Source of the DNA: a virus
DNA: 38,005 nt
Strand: one strand, 5' to 3'
IMG/VR virus record: IMGVR_UViG_3300025082_000024
Coordinates: 1 to 38,005 of that record
The translations under genes and the position numbers were made by a program. Each line of letters begins with the position of its first letter. The first letter of the stretch is position 1. This document shows, in pieces, positions 33,307-38,005 of this stretch. The notes under the pieces were generated by a model. The model was given only the letters and a program-made list of their open reading frames with translations. It did not search any database and was not told the DNA's origin.

Positions 33307-33345
33307 TATTTATAACATTATGCTATAGCATATATGCTATAGCCC
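33307..33345 (+). repeat. Half-type junction element with a tandem decamer
   Basis: Starts TATTTATAAC (33307-33316), the inverse of the box in front of the preceding gene, then ATGCTATAGC twice in tandem separated by ATAT. The right half (GTTR) is absent. End of this run of cassettes. Confidence 0.6.
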
Positions 33346-33373
33346 TATTTTATAAAATATTTACTTTTTATAT

Positions 33374-33381
33374 TAAATTTG
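33374..33381 (+). promoter_or_regulatory. Promoter -7 box TAAATTTG, near-leaderless
   Basis: TAAATTTG followed by AAAT and the ATG at 33386. Same spacing as at 3800, 18908 and 33849. Confidence 0.6.
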
Positions 33382-33385
33382 AAAT

Positions 33386-33526
33386 ATGACAAAAGAGGAA
33401 TTTATAAAAGACTATTGCGAAAATTCAGTAATAAATGAGGGGTTTATTGATAAATATCTGGATGTTGTAGAATGTGACAAAGACGCTAGGGGGTGGAAAG
33501 TAATTAATAAAAATGATAATGAATAA
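33386..33526 (+). CDS. 46-residue hypothetical protein
   Basis: Starts MTKEEFIKDYCENSVINEGF, acidic, ends in Asn/Asp. It begins 4 nt after a promoter box and overlaps the HNH gene, so it probably leads that operon. Not recognised. Confidence 0.55.
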   Translation: MTKEEFIKDYCENSVINEGFIDKYLDVVECDKDARGWKVINKNDNE

Positions 33527-33839
33527 ACACGTAAAGAATTATTTGACTTTTTTTGGATACGAAAAAGGGGATTGGATACCTTCTGAAGTCTCAGGATGTG
33601 CAGGAAATGACATACACCATATCCACGCAAAAAAAATGGGAGGCAGAAAACAGTTTGAATATAAAGGCAAGGTATTCGATATTGATGCTATAGAGAATTT
33701 AATTTGCTTAACGAGGCTAGAACACGAGGCAGCACACGACCCCACAAGGATGGACCACTTAACTAAAGATGAACTTTGGGAGCTGCATAAAAAAAAGCTA
33801 GAAGCACATGAAAGGGTAAGCAAATCTAGGATGCAATGA
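33519..33839 (+). CDS. HNH endonuclease-like protein
   Basis: 106 residues from ATG 33519 (an ATG at 33513 is an alternative). The HNH pattern is present: DIHHIHAKKMGG, a central DAIENLICLTRLEHEAAH with the Asn and the final His. The N-terminal Cys (GCAGND) may add a zinc ligand. Small HNH proteins often assist terminase or act in recombination or homing. The distance from terS makes the packaging role uncertain. Confidence 0.75.
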   Translation: MNKHVKNYLTFFGYEKGDWIPSEVSGCAGNDIHHIHAKKMGGRKQFEYKGKVFDIDAIENLICLTRLEHEAAHDPTRMDHLTKDELWELHKKKLEAHERVSKSRMQ

Positions 33840-33848
33840 TAGTATTGT

Positions 33849-33856
33849 TATATTTG
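33849..33856 (+). promoter_or_regulatory. Promoter -7 box TATATTTG, near-leaderless
   Basis: TATATTTG followed by CTAT and the ATG at 33861, the same 4-nt spacing as three other promoters here. Confidence 0.6.
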
Positions 33857-33860
33857 CTAT

Positions 33861-34040
33861 ATGGAAATAATTAAGAATAGTTGTGGTAGGCGAGGGTGTG
33901 AGCTTAGAATTATATTGCCTGTCTGTAGGGTGTCTAAGTATGTTTCTACAAAATTGCTACGAACCGACGGGAATATTACGAAGATATTACGTACTACTGG
34001 TCTATTTGTGGATCAAGTGGAGGAGAAAAAAGCAGCGTAA
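33861..34040 (+). CDS. Small basic hypothetical protein
   Basis: 59 residues starting MEIIKNSCGRRGCELRIILP, basic with Cys, ending in EEKKAA. The start is supported by the promoter box 4 nt upstream. Its 3' half overlaps the next frame. The composition would suit a nucleic-acid-binding protein; nothing more can be said. Confidence 0.55.
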   Translation: MEIIKNSCGRRGCELRIILPVCRVSKYVSTKLLRTDGNITKILRTTGLFVDQVEEKKAA

Positions 34041-34206
34041 ATACAGGTCCATATTATCACCTCTTGGATTATGTCCTCAATGTCAAAATTTTTGGATTAA
34101 TACTATACTATACCCTATATTCTTTGGATTAACGCCAGAATATATATTATCTATAGGAGGTACCTATATTGTGGTTGAGCTTATAATTATTATAAAAAGA
34201 AAATAA
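33940..34206 (+). CDS. Small membrane protein with a CPQC motif
   Basis: The frame opens before 33940; the start is uncertain. ATG 33940 and TTG 34006 are both possible, and a GTG at 33883 seems too far upstream. The conserved-looking part is LSPLGLCPQCQNFWINTILY, a following membrane helix and a second one at the end (IVVELIIIIKRK). Small membrane proteins with this Cys-x-x-Cys-Asn/Gln-x-Trp pattern occur in Bacteroidota phages; function unknown. Confidence 0.5.
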   Translation: MFLQNCYEPTGILRRYYVLLVYLWIKWRRKKQRKYRSILSPLGLCPQCQNFWINTILYPIFFGLTPEYILSIGGTYIVVELIIIIKRK

Positions 34207-34253
34207 TTACCCTTTTTTGTTGCTTGTATTGTTTAAAGTCGTAATATTACAAC

Positions 34254-35168
34254 ATGAAACAACAAACAAACACAATTATGGAAACAATAACAGAAATAAA
34301 AAACAGAACGGAGCAAGTAAAAACGATGGCGTTAGGCCACCTTTGGGAGCTTTGTTATAGAGCACATTCAAACACATCTTTTAGCCCTGAAAAGCGAGCT
34401 AATAGTTATGTAAGCGAATACAGCGAGATGTTAGAAGCCGACTTAAAAGAATTGAGAGAAAACCAAGGCAATTACAAAGAAAAATTCATATCAAGGTTTA
34501 GTGATTGGATGAGTGCAAAAGGTAGATGTATTTCCTCAATGATTACAGGCGGTTCTAATTTTCCAGTAAGACGGGCGCAAAAGGCTAACGATTCAGAGCG
34601 TAACAAATGCGATTCTTTCTACCATTGGAGGGAAAAATATTTTAAAGCGGTTAATAGAGTACCAACAAAAAGCCCAGAGGATGACAAGGAAGCAGCAGAA
34701 CGCAAGCTAGAAAAATTGGTTAACAATCAATTGGAGAGGAAAGCGATTAATGCAGCAATAAGAAAAAGCAAACTAACGAACGAAAGCGAGTTATTAAATC
34801 ATTTAATTGCTTTAGATTTTAGTCCGAAGAATATAAAATTAATTGATTACAGAGGCGGTAAATTTAAAATTCCATCTTTTTACCTAACCAACAACAACGC
34901 AATGATTAAAAACACTAAGGATAAGATCAAAGCAATGGAAACCAGAATAGAACGCAAAATGACATGGGAAGATATTACGTTTGAAGGTGGTTACGTGACA
35001 ATCGAAGATGATCGTTTAAAGATATTCCACAACGAAAAACCAACCCGCGAAGTAATACAGGAAATTAAATCTAATGGTTACAGGTGGTCTCCTAATTGGG
35101 TTTGTTGGTGCAGAAAACATACAGGCAATGCAGTATTCGGATTGAAACATTTATCATTTTTAAAATAG
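34254..35168 (+). CDS. Conserved Bacteroidota mobile-element protein with C-terminal LPD-like domain
   Basis: 304 residues. An N-terminal helical region with SPEKRANSYVSEYSEMLEAD and the conserved SMITGGSNFPVRRAQKANDS, a charged middle, and a C-terminal domain (VTIEDDRLKIFHNEKPT, IKSNGYRWSPNWVCW). That domain resembles small LPD-type domains of phage and conjugative-element proteins. Similar proteins occur in Bacteroidota mobile elements without a known activity. Placement in an accessory operon is consistent with host-interaction work. Confidence 0.65.
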   Translation: MKQQTNTIMETITEIKNRTEQVKTMALGHLWELCYRAHSNTSFSPEKRANSYVSEYSEMLEADLKELRENQGNYKEKFISRFSDWMSAKGRCISSMITGGSNFPVRRAQKANDSERNKCDSFYHWREKYFKAVNRVPTKSPEDDKEAAERKLEKLVNNQLERKAINAAIRKSKLTNESELLNHLIALDFSPKNIKLIDYRGGKFKIPSFYLTNNNAMIKNTKDKIKAMETRIERKMTWEDITFEGGYVTIEDDRLKIFHNEKPTREVIQEIKSNGYRWSPNWVCWCRKHTGNAVFGLKHLSFLK

Positions 35169-35173
35169 AAATC

Positions 35174-35344
35174 ATGACAAACCTAATAGAACTAAATAAA
35201 GAAGTTATAAGCTACTGTAAGAATAATTATCCAAATTGCGGTGGCTGTGGTTTGTCTGAATCGTGCTTAGTACAGATACCAATAACAGAACACCATATCA
35301 ATAAAAACACAAAGGAGTTAAACGAAAAAGTAAAAGGATTATGA
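35174..35344 (+). CDS. Small Cys-rich protein
   Basis: 56 residues from ATG 35174 (leader AGAAATC). Four Cys in YCKNNYPNCGGCGLSESC (spacing C-x6-C-x2-C-x5-C) suggest a metal site. The stop overlaps the next ATG by 4 nt (ATGA). Function unknown. Confidence 0.6.
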   Translation: MTNLIELNKEVISYCKNNYPNCGGCGLSESCLVQIPITEHHINKNTKELNEKVKGL

Positions 35345-35532
35345 AAAAACAGAATTTAAAAACAGTAAAAAACTACGCCAATAGCGTAACATTAGACAGC
35401 ACAGGAAACAATCCAACGGTGCAATATATTTACAGGCTAATAAGCGAGCAAGTAATACCCAGTGAAAAGATAGACGGGGTGCAGTTCATTGATTATGCGG
35501 TTGATGTTAAGGGCATAAGCAAAAAGGGATAA
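35341..35532 (+). CDS. Hypothetical protein
   Basis: 63 residues, basic at both ends (MKKQNLKTVKNYANSVTLDS; ending GISKKG), with a central YIYRLISEQVIPSEK helix. Translationally coupled to the preceding gene. Followed by a weak cassette junction. Not recognised. Confidence 0.55.
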   Translation: MKKQNLKTVKNYANSVTLDSTGNNPTVQYIYRLISEQVIPSEKIDGVQFIDYAVDVKGISKKG

Positions 35533-35589
35533 TGTGAATAATAAAGAGTTTAAAGCGGAGCGTATTCGCTTTATTTAATGTTAGAAATA
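35530..35589 (+). repeat. Weak attC-like junction element
   Basis: TAATG at the preceding stop, arms AAAGCG (35552-35557) / CGCTTT (35567-35572) with AATAAA/TTTATT outside, then GTTAGAA (35580-35586). Similar order to the other elements but with less regular arms. GTTAGAAATA is approximately the inverse of TATTTACTAAC (35771-35781), with one extra base. Confidence 0.5.
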
Positions 35590-35604
35590 GTAAAAATTAA
35601 ACAG

Positions 35605-35760
35605 ATGAAAACAAAATTAAAACAACACAAAGAGATAATTAGATGGATAGCAATGATACCTATTGCAGCAGTGATACCAATAATGCCAATTACAATAATT
35701 TTATTGGGCGTACAGTTGATATGCTTCGGGTTAATGTTTTATGTTGGATGGGGGTATTAG
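35605..35760 (+). CDS. Small membrane protein
   Basis: 51 residues from ATG 35605; the ATG at 35578 is inside the junction. A basic N-terminus (MKTKLKQHKEIIRW) and then one long or two short hydrophobic segments (IAMIPIAAVIPIMPITIILL, GVQLICFGLMFYVGW). Possible inner-membrane effector such as a superinfection or defence modulator; this is only inference. Confidence 0.6.
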   Translation: MKTKLKQHKEIIRWIAMIPIAAVIPIMPITIILLGVQLICFGLMFYVGWGY

Positions 35761-35770
35761 TAATTTTTAT

Positions 35771-35829
35771 TATTTACTAACGTTATTAATAAATTGGCGT
35801 TTCAATGCAATTTATTTTGTGTTGTACGC
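35771..35829 (+). repeat. attC-like palindromic junction element (full type)
   Basis: TAAC 35778-35781, 6-nt spacer, left arm AATAAATTG (35788-35796), loop with CGTTTCAATG, right arm CAATTTATT (35808-35816), 4-nt spacer, GTTGTAC (35821-35827). The right box GTTGTACGC is the exact inverse of GCGTACAAC (36068-36076). Confidence 0.78.
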
Positions 35830-35846
35830 TTTCTAAAATACGAATT

Positions 35847-36056
35847 ATGACAGAAATATTTAATGTAAAAGACAAATTACCCGATGTAGAATGTGGAAGC
35901 TATTTAGCTTATGCGCCACGTAGTTTTCCAAAAAATAGTAGATGGGTAGTTGCTGAATACTATGACGATGTAAAAGGGTTTTATGATGAAGCTGGTGAAA
36001 ACTTCATGGAAGATGTGACCCATTGGTGCGAACTACCAAAAGAACCAGAAGCGTAG
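35847..36056 (+). CDS. DUF551-family protein, second copy
   Basis: 69 residues from ATG 35847; the frame from 35805 begins in the junction. Same plan as the gene at 186-404: VKDKLPDVECGSYLAYAPRS, WVVAEYYDDV, EDVTHWCELPKEP. The two proteins are clearly related but diverged. The region just after each gene is identical over 27 bp. Bracketed by a perfect 9-bp private inverted repeat. Confidence 0.83.
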   Translation: MTEIFNVKDKLPDVECGSYLAYAPRSFPKNSRWVVAEYYDDVKGFYDEAGENFMEDVTHWCELPKEPEA

Positions 36057-36067
36057 TATTTTATATT

Positions 36068-36098
36068 GCGTACAACAGGGGGATAAAGAACACTCACA
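36068..36098 (+). repeat. Cassette right boundary with a 27-bp repeat shared with 419-445
   Basis: Starts GCGTACAAC, the inverse of the box before the gene. Bases 36072-36098 are identical to 419-445. As at that site, no right half with GTTR is seen. Confidence 0.65.
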
Positions 36099-36132
36099 AC
36101 GGATAGATATATGAATTTTTAAAAACACGGAT

Positions 36133-36363
36133 ATGAAAACTAAAAGATGCGGATATTGCGGAACACCAATAGACAACGAATGTAACCCTCTAAGCCTTGA
36201 GGAATGCAATAAACTTACAGAGAAGCAACTAAATGAAGCTGAACAAGACCACGGAAACTGCTGTGTAAATGAACAGCAAGAAGATAATTATATTACCGTA
36301 ACTAAAGATATGGCTTCTGATGCTTGCGACCCTAGCTTAGAGGGAATGCGATGGAAATGGTAG
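36133..36363 (+). CDS. Cys-rich hypothetical cassette protein
   Basis: 76 residues: MKTKRCGYCGTPIDNECNPL start with a CGYC zinc-knuckle-like pair, further Cys (ECNKL, GNCC, DACD), and a Trp at the end. A zinc-binding small protein is likely; function unknown. Confidence 0.6.
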   Translation: MKTKRCGYCGTPIDNECNPLSLEECNKLTEKQLNEAEQDHGNCCVNEQQEDNYITVTKDMASDACDPSLEGMRWKW

Positions 36364-36380
36364 TGTTTTTATTATTTATA

Positions 36381-36415
36381 TACCGTGTTAGCATTGCGTT
36401 TTAATGAATGCTAAC
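36381..36415 (+). repeat. Empty mini-cassette: GTTAGCATT / AATGCTAAC with an 11-nt centre
   Basis: A CCGTGTTA end like that at 26351-26358, then GTTAGCATT (36387-36395) and its perfect inverse AATGCTAAC (36407-36415), separated only by GCGTTTTAATG. It looks like a unit that has lost its gene. The loop carries the CGTTTTAATG motif (36397-36406). Confidence 0.6.
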
Positions 36416-36466
36416 GCTTAGGCTAAACGGTCGTTTTAATGCCGTTTTAGCCATTGTTAGGCTTAG
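36407..36466 (+). repeat. attC-like palindromic junction element with a classical GTTAGGC core
   Basis: TAAC 36412-36415, 5-nt spacer, left arm GGCTAAACGG (36421-36430), loop with CGTTTTAATG (36432-36441), right arm CCGTTTTAGCC (36442-36452, one extra base), 3-nt spacer, GTTAGGC (36456-36462), which fits the classical GTTRRRY. The right box GTTAGGCTTAG is the inverse of TTAAGCCTAAT (36713-36723) over a core of 9 bases. Confidence 0.8.
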
Positions 36467-36488
36467 TATTAATAAAAAAGATAAGATT

Positions 36489-36716
36489 ATGAAAAAACAA
36501 TTTTTATTATTTGCAGGAGATGATTACTACCCTGAAGGTGGTGCAGACGATTTTAAAGGCTCTTTTGAAACAACCGAATTAGCAGTAACGGCACACAACC
36601 CAAGCGAACACAAATATGATGGCGGTTGGGCTAACATATTTGATTTAAAAGAAGAAAAAATTGTTAAGCAATTCAGTAGGGGAACTTGGTATGAAGGTGA
36701 TACTGAAATATATTAA
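36489..36716 (+). CDS. Hypothetical cassette protein
   Basis: 75 residues from ATG 36489; the frame starting 36408 begins in the palindrome. FLLFAGDDYYPEGGADDFKG and DGGWANIFDLKEEKIVKQFS suggest a small beta protein. Private inverted repeat on both sides. Phage proteins with a similar start are common, but no function is known. Confidence 0.6.
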   Translation: MKKQFLLFAGDDYYPEGGADDFKGSFETTELAVTAHNPSEHKYDGGWANIFDLKEEKIVKQFSRGTWYEGDTEIY

Positions 36717-36770
36717 GCCTAATGAGAAAAGCTAGGGCGCGTTTCATGCGCTTTAGGTTATGTTACCTAT
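36713..36770 (+). repeat. attC-like junction element
   Basis: Starts TTAAGCCTAAT, arms around CTAGGGCGC (36733-36741) / GCGCTTTAG (36748-36756) with a loop GTTTCAT, then TTA and GTTACC (36762-36767). The right box GTTACCTAT (36762-36770) is the exact inverse of ATAGGTAAC (37275-37283). Confidence 0.65.
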
Positions 36771-36810
36771 TGTACCTTTTGTGCGGTGGGAATTTAAAAA
36801 ATGATAACAA

Positions 36811-37278
36811 ATGAAAGAAGGAATGGAATATAGAGCATGGGTTACAGCCGATAAAGGTGGTTGGTATAACTGTGATAATTGGAATGAATTTGATTGGGAC
36901 AACAGAATGAGGAAAGTTGGAGCAATGTACTTCCCTTTAGGTAGTTATTCAGGCAAGGATATATCATTAGAGGAGATTGAATGTGAGGGCGAAGACAATT
37001 ACGCTAGTGGGTGGATTGCCTTAAATGAATGTATACTAATGCCATGGGTAGGGTTAAAGGACACTAAAGACGTTAAATTCTTCGTTGGAGACATTGCCGT
37101 GTTTGACAATGGAGATAAATTCGTTCTAAAAATGGAGGATTGGCTAGAATTTTTCGCTGATTGGGTTGGAGATGCTGAATGTGAAGATCAAACAAGGGAT
37201 TTATATAGAATTGAACGATCTACTATAATCGGTAATATTTACGAGAATCCAGAGTTGTTGGAGAAAAAGGTATTATAG
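36811..37278 (+). CDS. YopX-family protein
   Basis: 155 residues. The start MKEGMEYRAWVTADKGGWY, the middle LNECILMPWVGLKD followed by FFVGDIAVFDNGDKF, and the end IGNIYENPELLE are the marks of the YopX family of phage proteins. The function of the family is not established. The ATG follows an A-rich stretch (GATAACAA). Private 9-bp inverted repeat on both sides. Confidence 0.85.
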   Translation: MKEGMEYRAWVTADKGGWYNCDNWNEFDWDNRMRKVGAMYFPLGSYSGKDISLEEIECEGEDNYASGWIALNECILMPWVGLKDTKDVKFFVGDIAVFDNGDKFVLKMEDWLEFFADWVGDAECEDQTRDLYRIERSTIIGNIYENPELLEKKVL

Positions 37279-37371
37279 GTAACGCTTGTATAAGATACGT
37301 GCGACTAAGAAAGCAAAACAAATTAAAACTAAATGTTAAATGAGCATGGATTTTATACCATGTTATATTGA
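37275..37371 (+). repeat. attC-like palindromic junction element (full type)
   Basis: TAAC 37280-37283, 4-nt spacer, left arm GTATAAGATACGTGC (37288-37302), right arm GCATGGATTTTATAC (37344-37358; three mismatches), 3-nt spacer, GTTATAT (37362-37368). The right box GTTATATTGA is the exact inverse of TCAATATAAC (37599-37608). Confidence 0.75.
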
Positions 37372-37378
37372 GTGAATT

Positions 37379-37597
37379 ATGAAAATAAGAGTAACAGTAA
37401 GAGAAACGGTTTACAAAACATTAGAGGTTGATACTATTGATTTTGGAATGGAAGAAACAACAACAAAGCAAGTTTTTGAGTTGGCGGAAACAATTAACGA
37501 TATTAAGGAAAACCCAAGCGGTCTACTTAACCAATATAAAGATGAAGTGGATACTCAAAAAGAAATAAATAGCGTTGAGATAGTTCCAATAGGCTAA
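37379..37597 (+). CDS. Hypothetical cassette protein
   Basis: 72 residues: beta-type start MKIRVTVRETVYKTLEVDTI, acidic helix (QVFELAETINDIKENPSGLL), beta-type end (EINSVEIVPIG). Bracketed by a perfect 10-bp private inverted repeat. Function unknown. Confidence 0.6.
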   Translation: MKIRVTVRETVYKTLEVDTIDFGMEETTTKQVFELAETINDIKENPSGLLNQYKDEVDTQKEINSVEIVPIG

Positions 37598-37598
37598 T

Positions 37599-37668
37599 TC
37601 AATATAACGCTTGTGTATGCTCTGTATGGAGCAAAGCGGAATATGGAGTATAAACCTTGTTATAAGTA
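37599..37668 (+). repeat. attC-like palindromic junction element (near-copy of 31998-32067)
   Basis: TAAC 37605-37608, left arm GTGTATGCTC (37613-37622), right arm beginning GAGTATA (37646-37652), GTTATAA (37659-37665). Most bases match the element at 31998-32067. The right box GTTATAAGTA (37659-37668) is the inverse, 9 of 10, of TACTTATAAT (37873-37882). Confidence 0.72.
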
Positions 37669-37676
37669 TTTTAATT

Positions 37677-37871
37677 ATGAACACAGTATATTTTCAACCA
37701 CCCGACATAAAGAAAGAATTTTGTGAAATTGGTATGATTTCAGAAACCGACCCAGATTACATTTGGTACTTAGATGAACCATGTAAAGTATTAATCAAAG
37801 ATGTAAAAATAATAGACAAGGAAAACGTAGCCTACGACAAAAAGAATAGGGTGCATAAAGTAAAAAGCTAA
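37677..37871 (+). CDS. Hypothetical cassette protein
   Basis: 64 residues from ATG 37677; the frame from 37611 begins in the palindrome. MNTVYFQPPDIKKEFCEIGM start, acidic, ending in a basic segment (KKNRVHKVKS). Preceded by GTTATAAGTA and followed by TACTTATAAT, a private inverted repeat, but with no palindrome after it. Function unknown. Confidence 0.6.
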   Translation: MNTVYFQPPDIKKEFCEIGMISETDPDYIWYLDEPCKVLIKDVKIIDKENVAYDKKNRVHKVKS

Positions 37872-37880
37872 TTACTTATA

Positions 37881-38005
37881 ATGGACAAGAATAAAAAACG
37901 TAACGATATGAGAGAAGAAATACTAAAAGTGGTAATGAACCACATGGAGAAAGCAGAAACAGCATTTAAAATAACTGATGAGTTATGTATTTTATTTGGT
38001 GTTAG
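37881..38005 (+). CDS. Small protein of unknown function, 5' part (gene continues at position 1)
   Basis: The frame opens with ATG at 37881 and runs 41 codons plus two bases to the window end without a stop. Joined to position 1 it continues in frame (split codon AG|A, Arg) to the stop at 113-115, giving a 79-residue protein starting MDKNKKRNDMREEILKVVMN. The N-terminal half looks helical and charged; the C-terminal half is rich in Lys and Tyr. The ATG lies inside the right-hand box of the preceding cassette unit (TACTTATAAT, 37873-37882). I do not recognise the family. The seamless join is the main evidence that the molecule is circular or circularly permuted. Confidence 0.75.
   Translation, partial: MDKNKKRNDMREEILKVVMNHMEKAETAFKITDELCILFGV

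Noticed and set aside
36408-36488. Longer starts of cassette genes that begin inside junction palindromes (26572, 27186, 32274, 33081, 35578, 35805, 36408, 37611)
   Set aside because: These starts come from the palindromes; the downstream ATG with an A-rich leader fits better in each case.
31646-37668. Junction palindromes as simple Rho-independent terminators
   Set aside because: Most have no T-run after the stem, they have conserved outer boxes that match across genes, and genuine terminators here (5820, 10023, 24547) look different.
1-38005. tRNA genes, in particular a leucine tRNA to accompany the LeuRS-like protein
   Set aside because: No T-loop-like TTCGA box with a plausible cloverleaf was seen on either strand by eye; a tRNAscan run would settle it.

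Overview
The window reads as a complete, circularly closing genome of a tailed, siphovirus-type phage of a Bacteroidota (probably Flavobacteriia) host. The evidence is AT-rich DNA; A-rich leaders in place of Shine-Dalgarno sites; repeated copies of the Bacteroidota promoter -7 box TANNTTTG; a DUF3127-type single-stranded-DNA-binding protein; and a SprB-like adhesin repeat. Every gene I accept is on the + strand. An open frame running off the right end (37881..38005) continues in frame, with no stop, into the frame entering at the left end (1..115). The simplest reading is that 38,005 bp is the whole genome, cut inside one 79-residue gene.

Layout. 797-11192: packaging and head genes (small and large terminase, HK97-type portal, protease and capsid, connectors, an unusual connector fused to adhesin repeats, tail tube, tail completion and chaperone-position genes). 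11240-22872: tape measure, baseplate and receptor-binding genes, with a SAM-dependent methyltransferase-like gene inserted between fibre genes. 22876-24086: lysis module (XhlA-like membrane protein, M15 peptidase endolysin, holin-like protein). 24185-24508: a lipoprotein in its own transcription unit, bounded by an operator-like palindrome and a terminator. 24689-31648: early and replication genes (HTH protein, zinc ribbons, DUF3127 SSB, putative annealing recombinase, Gp157-like protein, DnaD-like/DUF6291 protein), ending with a miniature leucyl-tRNA synthetase that lacks both the CP1 editing domain and the C-terminal tRNA-binding part.

The most unusual part is what lies between the small accessory genes at about 26.07-27.54 kb and 31.65 kb through the genome closure to 0.45 kb. 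Most of these one-gene units are followed by an imperfect palindrome with one architecture: TAAC, 4-8 nt, left arm, loop, right arm, 3-4 nt, GTTR. In about fourteen units, the bases just after the GTT in front of a gene are the reverse complement, over 8-11 nt, of the bases just before the AAC behind the same gene, while differing from unit to unit. That is the signature expected of integron-type gene cassettes, whose R' and R'' boxes come from the two ends of one circular cassette. No integron integrase, nor any tyrosine or serine recombinase, is encoded here. The window therefore looks like a phage-borne cluster of attC-like sites without an integrase, with a core consensus (GTTR) looser than the classical GTTRRRY.

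No tRNA genes, CRISPR arrays, insertion sequences, DNA polymerase, helicase or integrase were recognised. Replication probably relies on host enzymes, and nothing indicates a lysogeny module.
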